Shown: positions 18,058-26,509 of the stretch, in pieces
Position numbering within the stretch: position 1 is the stretch's first letter
Layout of the letters: the number at the start of each line of letters is the position of its first letter
Origin: a bacterium BMS3Abin14
GTDB taxonomy: Bacteria; BMS3Abin14
Assembly: GCA_002897695.1 (NCBI GenBank)
Contig: BDTG01000010.1
Span: 89,671 to 153,670, forward strand
Reading direction: 5' to 3'
DNA length: 64,000 nucleotides
Notes under the pieces: generated by a model
What the model was told of the DNA's origin: nothing
Databases searched by the model: none
Seen by the model: only the letters and a program-made list of their open reading frames with translations
Program-made: the position numbers and the translations under genes

Positions 18058-20481
18058 TCACCGTTTTTTCTCCTCATCGATAAGACGCCTGAAAATATCC
18101 ACCGCCGCCGTGGCATCCCCGGCGTAGCCGTCCGCCCCGATCTCCTCTGCGAAATCATCGGTCACGGCCGCGCCCCCGATCAGGACGGGAATTTCGATCC
18201 CCGCCGTTTTCAGATCATGAACGGCTTCCTTCATCTTGACCATAGTGGTTGTCATGAGGGCCGAGAGGCCGATGGCGTCGATCTTTTTCTCCCTGGCCGC
18301 CCGGACAATTTTTTCCGCTGGGACATTTTTCCCCAGATCGTACACCTCGTAGCCGTAGTTTTCCAGAAGGGTAATGACTATGTTCTTGCCTATGTCGTGG
18401 ATGTCGCCCTCCACCGTGGCCATGAGGATGTGCCCACGAGACGGCAGGCCCTCGCCCTTGAGCTTTTTTCTGATGGGCTCAAAGGCGGCTTTCATGGCCC
18501 TGGCCGACATGATGACCTGGGGCAGGAAATACTCGTTGGAGGCGAACCTGGAACCCACCTCGGACATGGCCGGGATGAGGATGCCCTCACCGATCTCCAT
18601 GGGGAGAGTTCCCCCATCCAGAAGTTCCGCAGACAGCTTGCGCGCCTGGTCGGGGTCCCCGTGAATAATGGACCTTGACAGCATCTCCTCGGGGGACGCG
18701 GCGCCATCATCATTCCGGACCGCGGCCGGTCCCCCGTCATCTCCCGAATAAAGCCGGATGTATGCCCTGGCCTGGGAGTCCTGGTTCAGGATGACCCTGG
18801 ATGCGCCCATGATCGCCATGGATGTACTGTGGAAAGGATTGATGATGGCGGCCGAAAGCCCTGCCGACGCGGCCATTGCGAGGAATGCAGCGTTGAGGTT
18901 TTCCCTTGCCGGCAGCCCGAAGGACACGTTGCTGATACCTAAAATGGTATTCAGGCCCAACTCCTCGCGGACCATTCTCAGTGCCTTGATGGTCTCGAAC
19001 ACCGATTCCTGTTCCGCCCCGGCCGAAAGTGTCAGACAATCTATTACGATATCGGCGGGGTTCATCCCCGCCCTGACCGCTTCACGGAGTATCCGTTTGG
19101 CTATGGCCGCGCGATCCGACGCCCTGGAAGGGATCCCGCTTTCGTCCAGCGTAAGGCCCAGTACCGCCGCTCCGTACCGCACCGCCAGAGGCAGGACCTT
19201 TTCAAGACTTTCCGAATCTCCCGTGACCGAATTGATCAGGACCTTGCCGTCGGCGGCCTTAAGCCCTTCCTCGATGACCTCGGGCCGCGGCGAATCCAGG
19301 CTCAGGGGGACGGGGGAGGACTGCTGAACCATGAGGACGGCCTCTCGCATGGCGGCGCCCTCATCTATTCCAGGAACCCCGACGTTGACATCCAGGATGT
19401 CGGCGCCGGCCTCGACCTGGGCACGCGCCTCGTCGCGGTAAAGATCCATCCTTCCGTCCTTCAGGGCCTGTGCGAGGGTCTTCCTGCCCGTGGGATTGAG
19501 CCGCTCCCCAATGGCCCGAATCGGGCTGTTGCCCCCGAGAAAGAGGACGGATTGACGACATGAAAGCCTGGTTGCTTTGGGGTCGGTCAGGGTCCTTGGG
19601 GCCCGAAGGCCTGACCGGTCCAGTTTCTCGCGTAACTTCGATATATGTGCCGGCGTGGTTCCGCAGCAACCCCCGATGACCCCCGTGCCGATAGCCAGCA
19701 ACTCCTCGACGGCGTCTGCCGTCTGGTCCGGTGTTCCCGGGAAAACCGTCTTCTCCTCCACCAGTTGGGGCATCCCGGCGTTGGGAATGGATGCCAGGGG
19801 CAGGTCTGTCGCCGAAGCCATGCGGCGAAGGATGTCAAGTATGCCCTCGGGGCCCAGGCCGCAGTTGGAGCCCACCGCGTCCACCCCGAGGGCATCGAGG
19901 GTGACCGCGGCTGCCTCGGGAGTCGTCCCCAGGAGGGTCTTCCCCACAGGTTCAAAAGTCATCATGGCGACGATGGGGATGTTGCAGAGGGAACGGACGG
20001 CGATGATGGCGGCCCGCAGTTCCTTGATATCGGAAAAGGTTTCAAGGAGGATCAGGTCGGCTCCGGCCTCGATGAGCGCATCGGCCTGTTGGCGAAAAAC
20101 ATCGAAGGCCTCAGAAAAATCCATGTCGCCCACCGGATTGAGAAACCTCCCCGTGGGGCCGATGCTCGCGCCCACCATGGCCCGCCCGTTCGCTGCATCC
20201 CGGGCGATCTTTACGGCCCTGGAGTTGACCTCCTCAGTCCGGTCTTCAAGCCCGAACGAGGAAAGCTTTACCCGGTTTCCGCCGAAGGTATTTGTTTCAA
20301 TAATGTCCGCGCCGGCCTCGATGTAGGCCAGGTGAACGGCGGAAATGGCCTGGGGGCTCCGGATGTTGAGAAGCTCGGGACACTGTCCCACCTGAAGGGC
20401 CGAGGACTGCAGCATCGTCCCCATGGCCCCGTCACAGAGCAGGGTCTTTTCCCTGAGCCTTTCACGGAATGGATATGCCAT
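18058..20481 (-). CDS. metH: Cobalamin-dependent methionine synthase, lacking reactivation domain
   Basis: The enzyme moves a methyl group from methyltetrahydrofolate through cobalamin to homocysteine. The 807-residue sequence shows the homocysteine domain (zinc Cys in GSNCGLGPEG and GGCCGTTP), the pterin-binding domain (AIGERLNPTGRK, ILDVNVGVPG, DSPRPEVIEEGL) and the B12 cap plus Rossmann domain (VEGDIHDIGKNIV, the DxHxxG motif). It ends there, so the AdoMet reactivation domain of E. coli MetH is absent, as in many anaerobes. The ATG at 20481 is preferred, with AGGTGG six bases upstream; another ATG lies nine codons earlier. Confidence 0.95.
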   Translation of the reverse strand: MAYPFRERLREKTLLCDGAMGTMLQSSALQVGQCPELLNIRSPQAISAVHLAYIEAGADIIETNTFGGNRVKLSSFGLEDRTEEVNSRAVKIARDAANGRAMVGASIGPTGRFLNPVGDMDFSEAFDVFRQQADALIEAGADLILLETFSDIKELRAAIIAVRSLCNIPIVAMMTFEPVGKTLLGTTPEAAAVTLDALGVDAVGSNCGLGPEGILDILRRMASATDLPLASIPNAGMPQLVEEKTVFPGTPDQTADAVEELLAIGTGVIGGCCGTTPAHISKLREKLDRSGLRAPRTLTDPKATRLSCRQSVLFLGGNSPIRAIGERLNPTGRKTLAQALKDGRMDLYRDEARAQVEAGADILDVNVGVPGIDEGAAMREAVLMVQQSSPVPLSLDSPRPEVIEEGLKAADGKVLINSVTGDSESLEKVLPLAVRYGAAVLGLTLDESGIPSRASDRAAIAKRILREAVRAGMNPADIVIDCLTLSAGAEQESVFETIKALRMVREELGLNTILGISNVSFGLPARENLNAAFLAMAASAGLSAAIINPFHSTSMAIMGASRVILNQDSQARAYIRLYSGDDGGPAAVRNDDGAASPEEMLSRSIIHGDPDQARKLSAELLDGGTLPMEIGEGILIPAMSEVGSRFASNEYFLPQVIMSARAMKAAFEPIRKKLKGEGLPSRGHILMATVEGDIHDIGKNIVITLLENYGYEVYDLGKNVPAEKIVRAAREKKIDAIGLSALMTTTMVKMKEAVHDLKTAGIEIPVLIGGAAVTDDFAEEIGADGYAGDATAAVDIFRRLIDEEKKR

Positions 20482-20664
20482 TGTAGACCACCTCGTAATA
20501 AATCCCATGGTTCGGGGGTTGATATTTCAATCTCCGCAAGGTCCGGCTGCTGAGCTATTGAATTTATTGATAGGTATAGCATATCTAATAAAGCGGTTCA
20601 TCCGGTAATGCGCACCTTAAACTGTATTATTTTCACCACATTGCAGCCGCTTAAGTTGGATAAA

Positions 20665-20692
20665 GTGTAAAATACATAACAAAGTATTACAC
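20665..20692. promoter_or_regulatory. Inverted repeat between metH and the SDR gene
   Basis: GTGTAAAATAC and GTATTACAC form an imperfect inverted repeat in the AT-rich divergent region 20482-20743. The size and placement fit a repressor operator for one or both genes. No cobalamin riboswitch was seen upstream of metH. The rest of the gap shows no further clear element. Confidence 0.35.
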
Positions 20693-20743
20693 TGGATTTT
20701 TACTCTACTGTGGCATTATGCTTAGAAGTACGGAAAGGAGATA

Positions 20744-21619
20744 ATGGTCATGGATAAATCTGTCCTCGTTGTAGGCGCGACCGGAATGCTTGGAATGCCG
20801 GTTGCGCGGCAATTACATAAAGACGGATATGCTGTTCGTGTTCTAACGCGAAATCCGGAGAATGCCAAAACGAAACTTGGAGATTCATTCGATTACTTTA
20901 GAGGTGATGTCGAGGATCCTTCTTCATTGGAAAACGCCATCGATGGATGCTTCGGGGTCCATATCAACTTGAAGGGCGGCCCTAAAGTCAAGGACTTCGA
21001 CCGAATCGAATATAAAGGTACAGCTAACATTGCCAAGGTATCTGCAATCAAGGGAGTGGAACGTATAACATATCTGTCCGGCGCGGCAACCTTTGAAGAG
21101 AATGCGTGGTTTTCTATGGTTAAAGCAAAGCTTCAAGCGGAAAAAGCCATCCGTGACAGCGGTGTCCCCTATACAATCTTTTGCGCAACACATATTATGG
21201 AATCTCTGCCTCTTGCCGTTAGAGGTAATCGTGCCATGATTATCGGAAAGCAACCACACCGTTTGCATTGGCTTGCTTCAAGTGATTACGCAAAGATGGT
21301 TTCCAGGGCATTTCAACTACCCGAAGCGGCGAACAGGAGACTCTTCGTTTATGGTCCCGAAGCATTGACAATGTCGGAGGCGCTTAACAGGTATTGCTCG
21401 ATTGTGCATCCCGACATAAAGGTTTCCTCTGTTCCGATTTGGTTGCTGTCATTGATCGGCAAATTATCTTTCAATCCGGAATTACAATTCATCGCCGGAT
21501 TGATGAGGTTTTTTGGAAAAGTGGGTGAAAGGGGGGATCCTTCGGAAGCGAATAACCTGCTTGGCACTCCCGCGACTACTTTGGAACAATGGTGTGAGAA
21601 ACAACGAAACCCCGCTTGA
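20744..21619 (+). CDS. NmrA-like atypical short-chain dehydrogenase (NAD(P)-binding)
   Basis: The 291-residue protein begins with a Rossmann motif, SVLVVGATGMLGMPVARQL, followed by RVLTRNP and DYFRGDVEDPSSL. These are typical of NmrA/atypical SDR proteins, which act as NAD(P)-dependent reductases or redox sensors. The substrate is unknown. AGGAG precedes two candidate ATGs (20744 and 20750). The gene is visibly more AT-rich than its neighbours and stands alone next to toxin-antitoxin genes and repeats, which suggests it was acquired. Confidence 0.85.
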   Translation: MVMDKSVLVVGATGMLGMPVARQLHKDGYAVRVLTRNPENAKTKLGDSFDYFRGDVEDPSSLENAIDGCFGVHINLKGGPKVKDFDRIEYKGTANIAKVSAIKGVERITYLSGAATFEENAWFSMVKAKLQAEKAIRDSGVPYTIFCATHIMESLPLAVRGNRAMIIGKQPHRLHWLASSDYAKMVSRAFQLPEAANRRLFVYGPEALTMSEALNRYCSIVHPDIKVSSVPIWLLSLIGKLSFNPELQFIAGLMRFFGKVGERGDPSEANNLLGTPATTLEQWCEKQRNPA

Positions 21620-21717
21620 TAAGTCGCCGTACCTGGCCGCAGTTCCGCTGCACTCCATGGCGGCAAAGGCTACCTCTCGGGGGCTCTGGCCCCACGCGTC
21701 TCCGGGATCGCCCCCTC

Positions 21718-21846
21718 TCAGACGGTTTGAACCTCGCCCTCGTCGTCCGGCAGGATTGCCGCTTGGTCACCGCTAAAAGGGAGTTTTACGATGCCGTCCG
21801 TGGGACGCCGTTCGCTAAACACCTGAAGTGGGTGGGGAGTGTCTGA
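21718..21846 (+). pseudogene. Remnant of a PIN-domain (VapC-like) toxin
   Basis: The last 40 codons before the TGA at 21844 read LALVVRQDCRLVTAKREFYDAV followed by RGTPFAKHLKWV. This matches the C-terminus of VapC-type PIN ribonucleases, where a LVTAD-like strand precedes FYxAL. Here the Asp after LVTA is replaced by Lys. No N-terminal PIN domain or antitoxin is seen upstream, so only the tail survives. Confidence 0.6.
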
Positions 21847-21854
21847 CGTATAAC

Positions 21855-21875
21855 GTCCAAGGTCCAACGTCCAAT
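21855..21875 (+). repeat. Heptamer array, GTCCAAN x3
   Basis: Three head-to-tail 7-mers, GTCCAAG, GTCCAAC and GTCCAAT, lie directly after the VapC remnant. They belong to the same family as the arrays near 24.65, 31.9, 52.9, 53.15 and 57.4 kb. Confidence 0.85.
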
Positions 21876-22156
21876 GCCTGTCACGTCGACTTGTCACGTC
21901 GAAGCTGAAAGCGAAGACGGAAGCTTTATCCGAAGGCGGCTGAAAGGAGAGGACTGCGGTGAGGGGGAAATCGTTTTTGGGCAGGCGCAATCCCGGAAGA
22001 TCAAAGGCAAACTTAACACAGAGCAGCCCATCGAAGGCTGCTCCACAGGGTGACACAGGGTTTCACAGAGGAAGGAGCATCCCCTCACCAATGCTGCTGC
22101 TTTAAGGGATGCGGTTCTTGGTGCCTCTTCATGGGCGGCACCAGAGGTTCCCCATG

Positions 22157-22432
22157 TTATCGATCCTCGTGCGTATGCCACAGACGCAGTACGTAGATAG
22201 TGGATTCCTGAATTTCGTAGCGCATCTCATAGTGACCGACGAGGATTCGGCGTACCTCGCGCGGGTCGAATTCTTCGAGCCTTTCGCCGATGCGCGGGTT
22301 CTCCAACAAGCCGGCCGGAGCAGCGGTGAGCATCTGAACAGTGTGCGCAACCGCTTCCCTGTGTACAGGTGCCAGAAACTCATACAGCCGTGCCATGTCG
22401 GATACCGCCTTGCCGGTCCACTTCAAGTCCAT
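22157..22432 (-). CDS. parE: ParE/RelE-superfamily toxin
   Basis: This 91-residue protein has the ParE fold: MDLKWTGKAVSDMARLYEFL, a central helix, EEFDPREVRRILVGHYEMRYEI and IYVLRLWHTHEDR at the end. ParE toxins target gyrase and RelE toxins cut mRNA on ribosomes. The closing RLWHTHEDR and the lack of a RelE catalytic set favour ParE. It overlaps the antitoxin gene upstream by a single ATG/TGA junction at 22432, so the two are coupled. Confidence 0.88.
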   Translation of the reverse strand: MDLKWTGKAVSDMARLYEFLAPVHREAVAHTVQMLTAAPAGLLENPRIGERLEEFDPREVRRILVGHYEMRYEIQESTIYVLRLWHTHEDR

Positions 22433-22701
22433 CAGCGCGGCGTCGGCAACGGGTCGTCGGTATCCAGGCTATCGGCCCACGCCCGCACAGCCTGGTGGTC
22501 GATGACGTGATCGGCATCCACATCAGCCAACGCTTCTCTCGTAAGACGGCCGCGTTCCTCTTCCTGGTCGATCCAGGCCGACAGCGCCTGCTTTATGATC
22601 CAGCCGCGTGAACGCTCAAGGCGAGCGGCTATCTGATCGACCTTCTCGGCCATCGGCAGTGGGACGTGTGCAGTAAACACCTTGGTTTTTGTCTGTGCCA
22701 T
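22432..22701 (-). CDS. Ribbon-helix-helix (CopG-type) antitoxin
   Basis: The 89-residue protein starts MAQTKTKVFTAHVPLPMAEKVDQIAARLERSRGWII, which is a ribbon-helix-helix DNA-binding fold. An acidic C-terminal part rich in Asp should wrap the toxin. It should neutralise the downstream ParE toxin and repress the operon. The overlap with parE and the toxin-antitoxin order are standard. Confidence 0.88.
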   Translation of the reverse strand: MAQTKTKVFTAHVPLPMAEKVDQIAARLERSRGWIIKQALSAWIDQEEERGRLTREALADVDADHVIDHQAVRAWADSLDTDDPLPTPR

Positions 22702-22902
22702 GACTGACCTCCCGTTCCCTCTGTGATGGAGTAAATTCGCAACTTAGTCTGTCCCGAAGGCGAGACTGAGCCGCCTCCCCGGTACCCTTGATTCTGATTG
22801 AATCATAATGATTAACAATGATTTTGTCAAACCCTGGGGGTCCTGGGGCAGGGAATTTGTCAATTTCCGACCTGATCATCTGGTTTTGCGTATAACTTTG
22901 AT

Positions 22903-23019
22903 ATGGTCGCAAAAAGTCCATTCGGGGCTTTTTGCTCAACGGGAAGCGAAAAATGTCATTTTCACTTTCCTTATGCGCCCTCTCCGGGAGCGTTGATGGA
23001 CTTTTTGCGAGTCCATCAA
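22903..23019. repeat. Dispersed palindromic element, copy 1
   Basis: Perfect 14-base inverted arms, TCGCAAAAAGTCCA (22907-22920) and TGGACTTTTTGCGA (22997-23010), flank about 76 bases. The right end continues as an inner palindrome TTGATGGAC...GTCCATCAA. The element overlaps the beginning of the winged-helix gene. Degenerate copies occur near 28.75 and 30.74 kb. Confidence 0.8.
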
Positions 23020-23975
23020 GCCTTAACGATGAAATTCCCGATCGCATTCTGGATCTCCATTGGAAACAATGGACAACGTTCGGTGTGTCCTCCCATTATG
23101 ACCAGTCCAGCGAGTATATACTGGATCTCGAGGCCCTTGTCGTTTCAACCCTGACCATCGGGCTCCGGGACAAACGGATGTTGGGAGTTGCCCTGGAGTG
23201 GACCCAGGTGAACAGGTCGTGGCTGAATCTCAACCGCGTCAAAAGGATCGGGAAGTATTTCACCTCGTGTGAAATACTTCAAAAGAGACCTTTGTTAAGC
23301 AGCTACGTAATGGAATCCCTGATAAATTTTCTGAAAAATGCCCGCACTTCATTGGCAGAAGGGGGAGATGGAATCAACGACACGGGTTACCCTCAACATG
23401 ATTATATTGAGTTGTTCCAGAACTATATGGGGCGGGGAGTCGTTGTGGAGCCGGATATTAAATCACCCTGCCTTCTACAGCTGTGTGTAAGGAACTTTTT
23501 TGGTGTGGACGCACGAGCTGAAATGTTTCTGTATTTTCTCGCCGGCAGGAGGGGCAACTCTAACTCGATCTCCGGTGAGATCTTTTTAGAGCAGAAGAAC
23601 CTTTACAGGATCCTCAACAACTGGGCCAATGCAGGAATTATCGAGGAGGATCTGGAGGTCAGCAGCCCGGATTATGGCCTCAAGAACAGGGAACAATGGA
23701 TACAAACATTCCAAATCAACGAGATACCGGCTTATGTGAACTGGCCACGCATCTATCAGTTTCTGGACCTTATAACCGTTCACTTGACAGATCCAGCTGT
23801 GCAGGACGATACTTATCTGGCGTCGTCCTTCTTCAGGGATATTCAACCTGAAGCCCGGTATGTAGCTAGCGTCACGAAAATAGACTTACCATCCCCGAAA
23901 TCTTTCCCGGGTAAAGAGTATTACGAACCCTTTGCGGGTAGTGTGTTGCAGATAGCGGAAAAGCTTATGCAGTAA
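22932..23975 (+). CDS. Winged-helix protein of unknown function
   Basis: The frame runs from TTG 22932; an ATG lies at 22953 (340 residues). I do not know its function. It resembles a family of about 350-residue proteins with an N-terminal DLHWKQW-like segment, an EALVVSTL helix region and a C-terminal winged helix. The winged helix here begins FGVDARAEMFLYFLAGRRGNSNSISGEIF and continues QKNLYRILNNWANAGIIEE. Similarity starts about residue 33; the first 30 codons come from the palindromic repeat, so the native N-terminus may have been replaced. A strong terminator lies 200 bases downstream. Confidence 0.75.
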   Translation: MLNGKRKMSFSLSLCALSGSVDGLFASPSSLNDEIPDRILDLHWKQWTTFGVSSHYDQSSEYILDLEALVVSTLTIGLRDKRMLGVALEWTQVNRSWLNLNRVKRIGKYFTSCEILQKRPLLSSYVMESLINFLKNARTSLAEGGDGINDTGYPQHDYIELFQNYMGRGVVVEPDIKSPCLLQLCVRNFFGVDARAEMFLYFLAGRRGNSNSISGEIFLEQKNLYRILNNWANAGIIEEDLEVSSPDYGLKNREQWIQTFQINEIPAYVNWPRIYQFLDLITVHLTDPAVQDDTYLASSFFRDIQPEARYVASVTKIDLPSPKSFPGKEYYEPFAGSVLQIAEKLMQ

Positions 23976-24174
23976 TTGCCGGCTCAGACCAGACCATTTT
24001 GAATAGTTCCTCTCGATCCAGAAGGGGTCTCCTGGGGCCGGACCTCATTTTCTCAGGTTTTGAAGTTGATTATCTGAAACCGGGGCCCCTGGCATCGTAC
24101 ATCGCATCCTCAGGTTTATTAGAAAGCCGCCGTACTTTTGCGGAAACCCGAACCACACCTTACGCTCAAATCAC

Positions 24175-24203
24175 AAAACCGCCCTGACCGGTGGGCGGTT
24201 TTA
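24175..24203 (+). terminator. Intrinsic terminator
   Basis: AAAACCGCCC pairs perfectly with GGGCGGTTTT around an eight-base loop. It is about 200 bases downstream of the winged-helix gene and likely ends its transcript. It is symmetrical, so it may work on both strands. Confidence 0.75.
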
Positions 24204-24651
24204 TCATGGACCACAGCCTCCATCCCTTCGGCACCATGGAATCAGCCTTTCACGGGAATACGGTCAGGTCACGGTGCTGAACCTGGATTAGTTCCCCTCC
24301 CAATCTCCGAACCCCATGATATTGGATCATCGCAACAACGAGTACCTGGTTTTGAACCCTTTTTCCTCACGCTCGCTCGTCACACAGCAAACGTGGCTCG
24401 CTAAAGGCGCAAAGAACGCAAAGAAACCCTCTACCGCGGATAAACGCAGATGGACGTTAACGCCCTTGGAGGACGTATATGGGAGTGGCTACCTTGGAAC
24501 CTGGAACTGTTTTTATCTCACCTTTCGTTGACACCGCTCCCCGCCGTGACGTACCATTATATATGAGTCCAGGGCCCAGTGAAGGACAAGACAGTGAAGG
24601 GCAAGGCAGAAGCGGAGACGCGGGGAAGTATCGAAGTGTCTGGAACTCAAG

Positions 24652-24679
24652 GTCCGACGTCCAATGTCCAACGGCCAAC
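24652..24679 (+). repeat. Heptamer array, GTCCAAN x4
   Basis: The units are GTCCGAC, GTCCAAT, GTCCAAC and GGCCAAC in tandem, 48 bases upstream of the aminotransferase start. Confidence 0.85.
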
Positions 24680-24726
24680 GTGGAGGGAACCTCAAACCTT
24701 CCCCAAGGGCCTGTCAGGGAGAAACA

Positions 24727-25881
24727 ATGTCCAGTGAACCGTCGAAACGGTCATTGAAGCTGCCGCCGTTTATCGTGATGGATGTCCTCGAACACGCCCA
24801 GGAGCTCGAGCGTGGCGGGCGTTCCATCGTCCATATGGAGGTGGGTGAACCGGATCTCGATACGCCGTCGTGCATCAGGGAAGCCGCGATTCGAGCCCTC
24901 AGGGACGGGGAGACGCACTATACCCACAGCCTCGGCCTGATCAAACTCAGGGAGGCCATCTGCGAGCACTACCATGGCAGGTATGGCGTTTCCGTCGGTC
25001 CGGACCAGGTTATCGTCACATCCGGCACATCTCCCGGCCTTTTTCTGGTATTCGCGGCGCTACTGGAACCGGGAGACGAGATTGTGATGACGGATCCGCA
25101 CTACGCCTGTTATCCAAACTTCGTGTCTTTCCTCGGCGGCAGCCCTGTCTTTACCACCGTGACGGCGCAGGGCGGCTACCAGCTGGACCTTGATGATCTG
25201 GGCAGAAAACTCGGCCCGGGGACACGGGCAATCCTTATCAATTCACCTGGAAATCCCACCGGGGCCGTCATGCCCCCGGAGACCCTTGCGAAGGTGGCTT
25301 CCCTTGGACCGATGGTGATCTCGGACGAGATCTACCACGGTCTGGTATATGGGGACAGGGAGCACTCCATTCTGGAGTATACATCGGAGGCCTTTGTCCT
25401 CAACGGTTTTTCCAAACTCTATGCCATGACGGGGTGGCGCTTGGGCTACGTCATCGTCCCCAAACGGTTCGTGCGGCCAATGCAGAAGATCCAGCAGAAT
25501 TTTTTTATCTCTGCGGGTTCCTTTGTCCAGTGGGCCGGTATCGCGGCCCTGAAGGAGGGTGGAGAGGACGCCCGACGGATGGTTGAAATATATGGAGAGC
25601 GGAGGAATCTGTTGTTGAAGGGGCTGAGGGAGATAGGCTTCCGGATCCCCGTGGACCCTGAGGGGGCTTTCTACGTCCTCGTGGATACTCGCCGCCTTGA
25701 TGACAACTCATACCGCCTGGCCTTCGACATACTTGACCAGGCCGGGGTGGCGGTAACGCCGGGTATCGATTTTGGCGCTGCGGCAGAGGGGCACCTCAGG
25801 TTTTCCTACACCAACAGTCTGGCAAATATCAGGGAGGGGCTGGACCGCCTGGGAAATTATGTGAGGGGGAAGAGGATATGA
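24727..25881 (+). CDS. PLP-dependent class I/II aminotransferase
   Basis: This 384-residue cytosolic aminotransferase of fold type I probably acts on an amino acid and a 2-oxo acid; the exact substrate is unclear. PLP contacts are visible: TSGTSPGLFLVF, the NSPGNPTG loop, SDEIYHGLVY, and the Schiff-base lysine in NGFSKLYAMTGWRLGY. A C-terminal Arg in LRFSYTNS binds carboxylate. The ATG at 24727 is chosen because GGGAG lies five bases upstream; an earlier in-frame ATG would read through the heptamer array. It overlaps the lipoprotein gene by ATGA. Confidence 0.93.
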   Translation: MSSEPSKRSLKLPPFIVMDVLEHAQELERGGRSIVHMEVGEPDLDTPSCIREAAIRALRDGETHYTHSLGLIKLREAICEHYHGRYGVSVGPDQVIVTSGTSPGLFLVFAALLEPGDEIVMTDPHYACYPNFVSFLGGSPVFTTVTAQGGYQLDLDDLGRKLGPGTRAILINSPGNPTGAVMPPETLAKVASLGPMVISDEIYHGLVYGDREHSILEYTSEAFVLNGFSKLYAMTGWRLGYVIVPKRFVRPMQKIQQNFFISAGSFVQWAGIAALKEGGEDARRMVEIYGERRNLLLKGLREIGFRIPVDPEGAFYVLVDTRRLDDNSYRLAFDILDQAGVAVTPGIDFGAAAEGHLRFSYTNSLANIREGLDRLGNYVRGKRI

Positions 25882-26501
25882 GAATTTTTTGTTGTGGAAA
25901 ACAGATTTCGTGTCGAGGCCTGGTCTGTCTGGTGGCCCTGTCCATGGTTTTTACCCTTTCGTGCGCATCGAAACCTGTTAAAGACTACCGTCTGGTCGCC
26001 CAGGGGAGCCTTTCGGCATCCCGGGTGGTGACCGTCAAGGGGGTGAAGGTCGCCGCTGTTTACCTTGACGAAAAACATCTGGCGGAAACGCTGCGGGAAA
26101 AGGGATTCGAGAGGTTATCCAGCACGCTGCAGGAATTGCCCCTGGATTATTTTCTGCTCACCATTACCAACGGAGCTTCGCTTCCAGTGGACTTCAACCC
26201 CCGTGAAGTCAATCTTATGGATGGCGGCTGGACAAACCTGTCTCCCGTTGATTTTTCTGATCTATATATGCTCCTCCCACCGGGATCGGGCCGAAAGACG
26301 GTTCTGCAGGACCTTCAGAAACTCACGTTGAACAGGGTGATGAGAATAAAACCGGGAGGGACGCTGGAGGGGATGTTCCTGTTCCAGAAACCGGAATCCA
26401 TGGGAAAAAATGTGGTCCTGGCGCTGGACGGATTCTACCTTGGCGGGGAACCGATGTCGGTGATGCTCACCTTCAACGCCATTTCCCGGGAAGGGGAGTA
26501 G
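25878..26501 (+). CDS. Hypothetical lipoprotein
   Basis: The 207-residue product has a long signal with a lipobox ending at Cys 34 (VFTLSC), so it should be anchored in a membrane facing the periplasm. The mature part is mostly beta-rich, with no motif that I recognise (KGVKVAAVYLDEKHLAETL, PVDFNPREVNLMDGG, FLFQKPESM). The LxITNxxxLPVxFNPREVxL pattern is faintly like LEA14/water-stress beta domains. Translation is coupled to the aminotransferase, but a shared role is not obvious. Confidence 0.75.
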   Translation: MRIFCCGKQISCRGLVCLVALSMVFTLSCASKPVKDYRLVAQGSLSASRVVTVKGVKVAAVYLDEKHLAETLREKGFERLSSTLQELPLDYFLLTITNGASLPVDFNPREVNLMDGGWTNLSPVDFSDLYMLLPPGSGRKTVLQDLQKLTLNRVMRIKPGGTLEGMFLFQKPESMGKNVVLALDGFYLGGEPMSVMLTFNAISREGE

Positions 26502-26509
26502 TTTGAAAT

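Larger units (their letters stand above)
21620..22156. other. Non-coding gap with gene debris and repeats
   Basis: This 537-base gap holds the VapC remnant (21718-21846), a heptamer array (21855-21875), a copy of the GTCACGTCGAAG element (about 21892-21924), an 8-bp GAGCAGCC/GGCTGCTC hairpin (22021-22043) and a CACAGAG/CACAGGG-rich stretch (about 22015-22075). No intact gene is supported. Confidence 0.7.
23976..24726. other. Non-coding gap with terminator and repeats
   Basis: This 750-base gap holds an intrinsic terminator (24175-24203), a stretch resembling the common CGCAAAGAACGCAAAGAAA and CCGCGGATAAACGCAGAT intergenic repeats (about 24390-24455) and a heptamer array (24652-24679). Short open frames exist, including one of 62 codons at 23999, but none shows family features or convincing ribosome sites. 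Confidence 0.6.

Noticed and set aside
20482-20743. Cobalamin riboswitch upstream of metH
   Set aside because: No B12-box or typical extended fold was seen in this short AT-rich gap.
23999-24187. 62-codon frame after the winged-helix gene as a second gene of a toxin module
   Set aside because: No domain signature, no ribosome site and it runs into the terminator.
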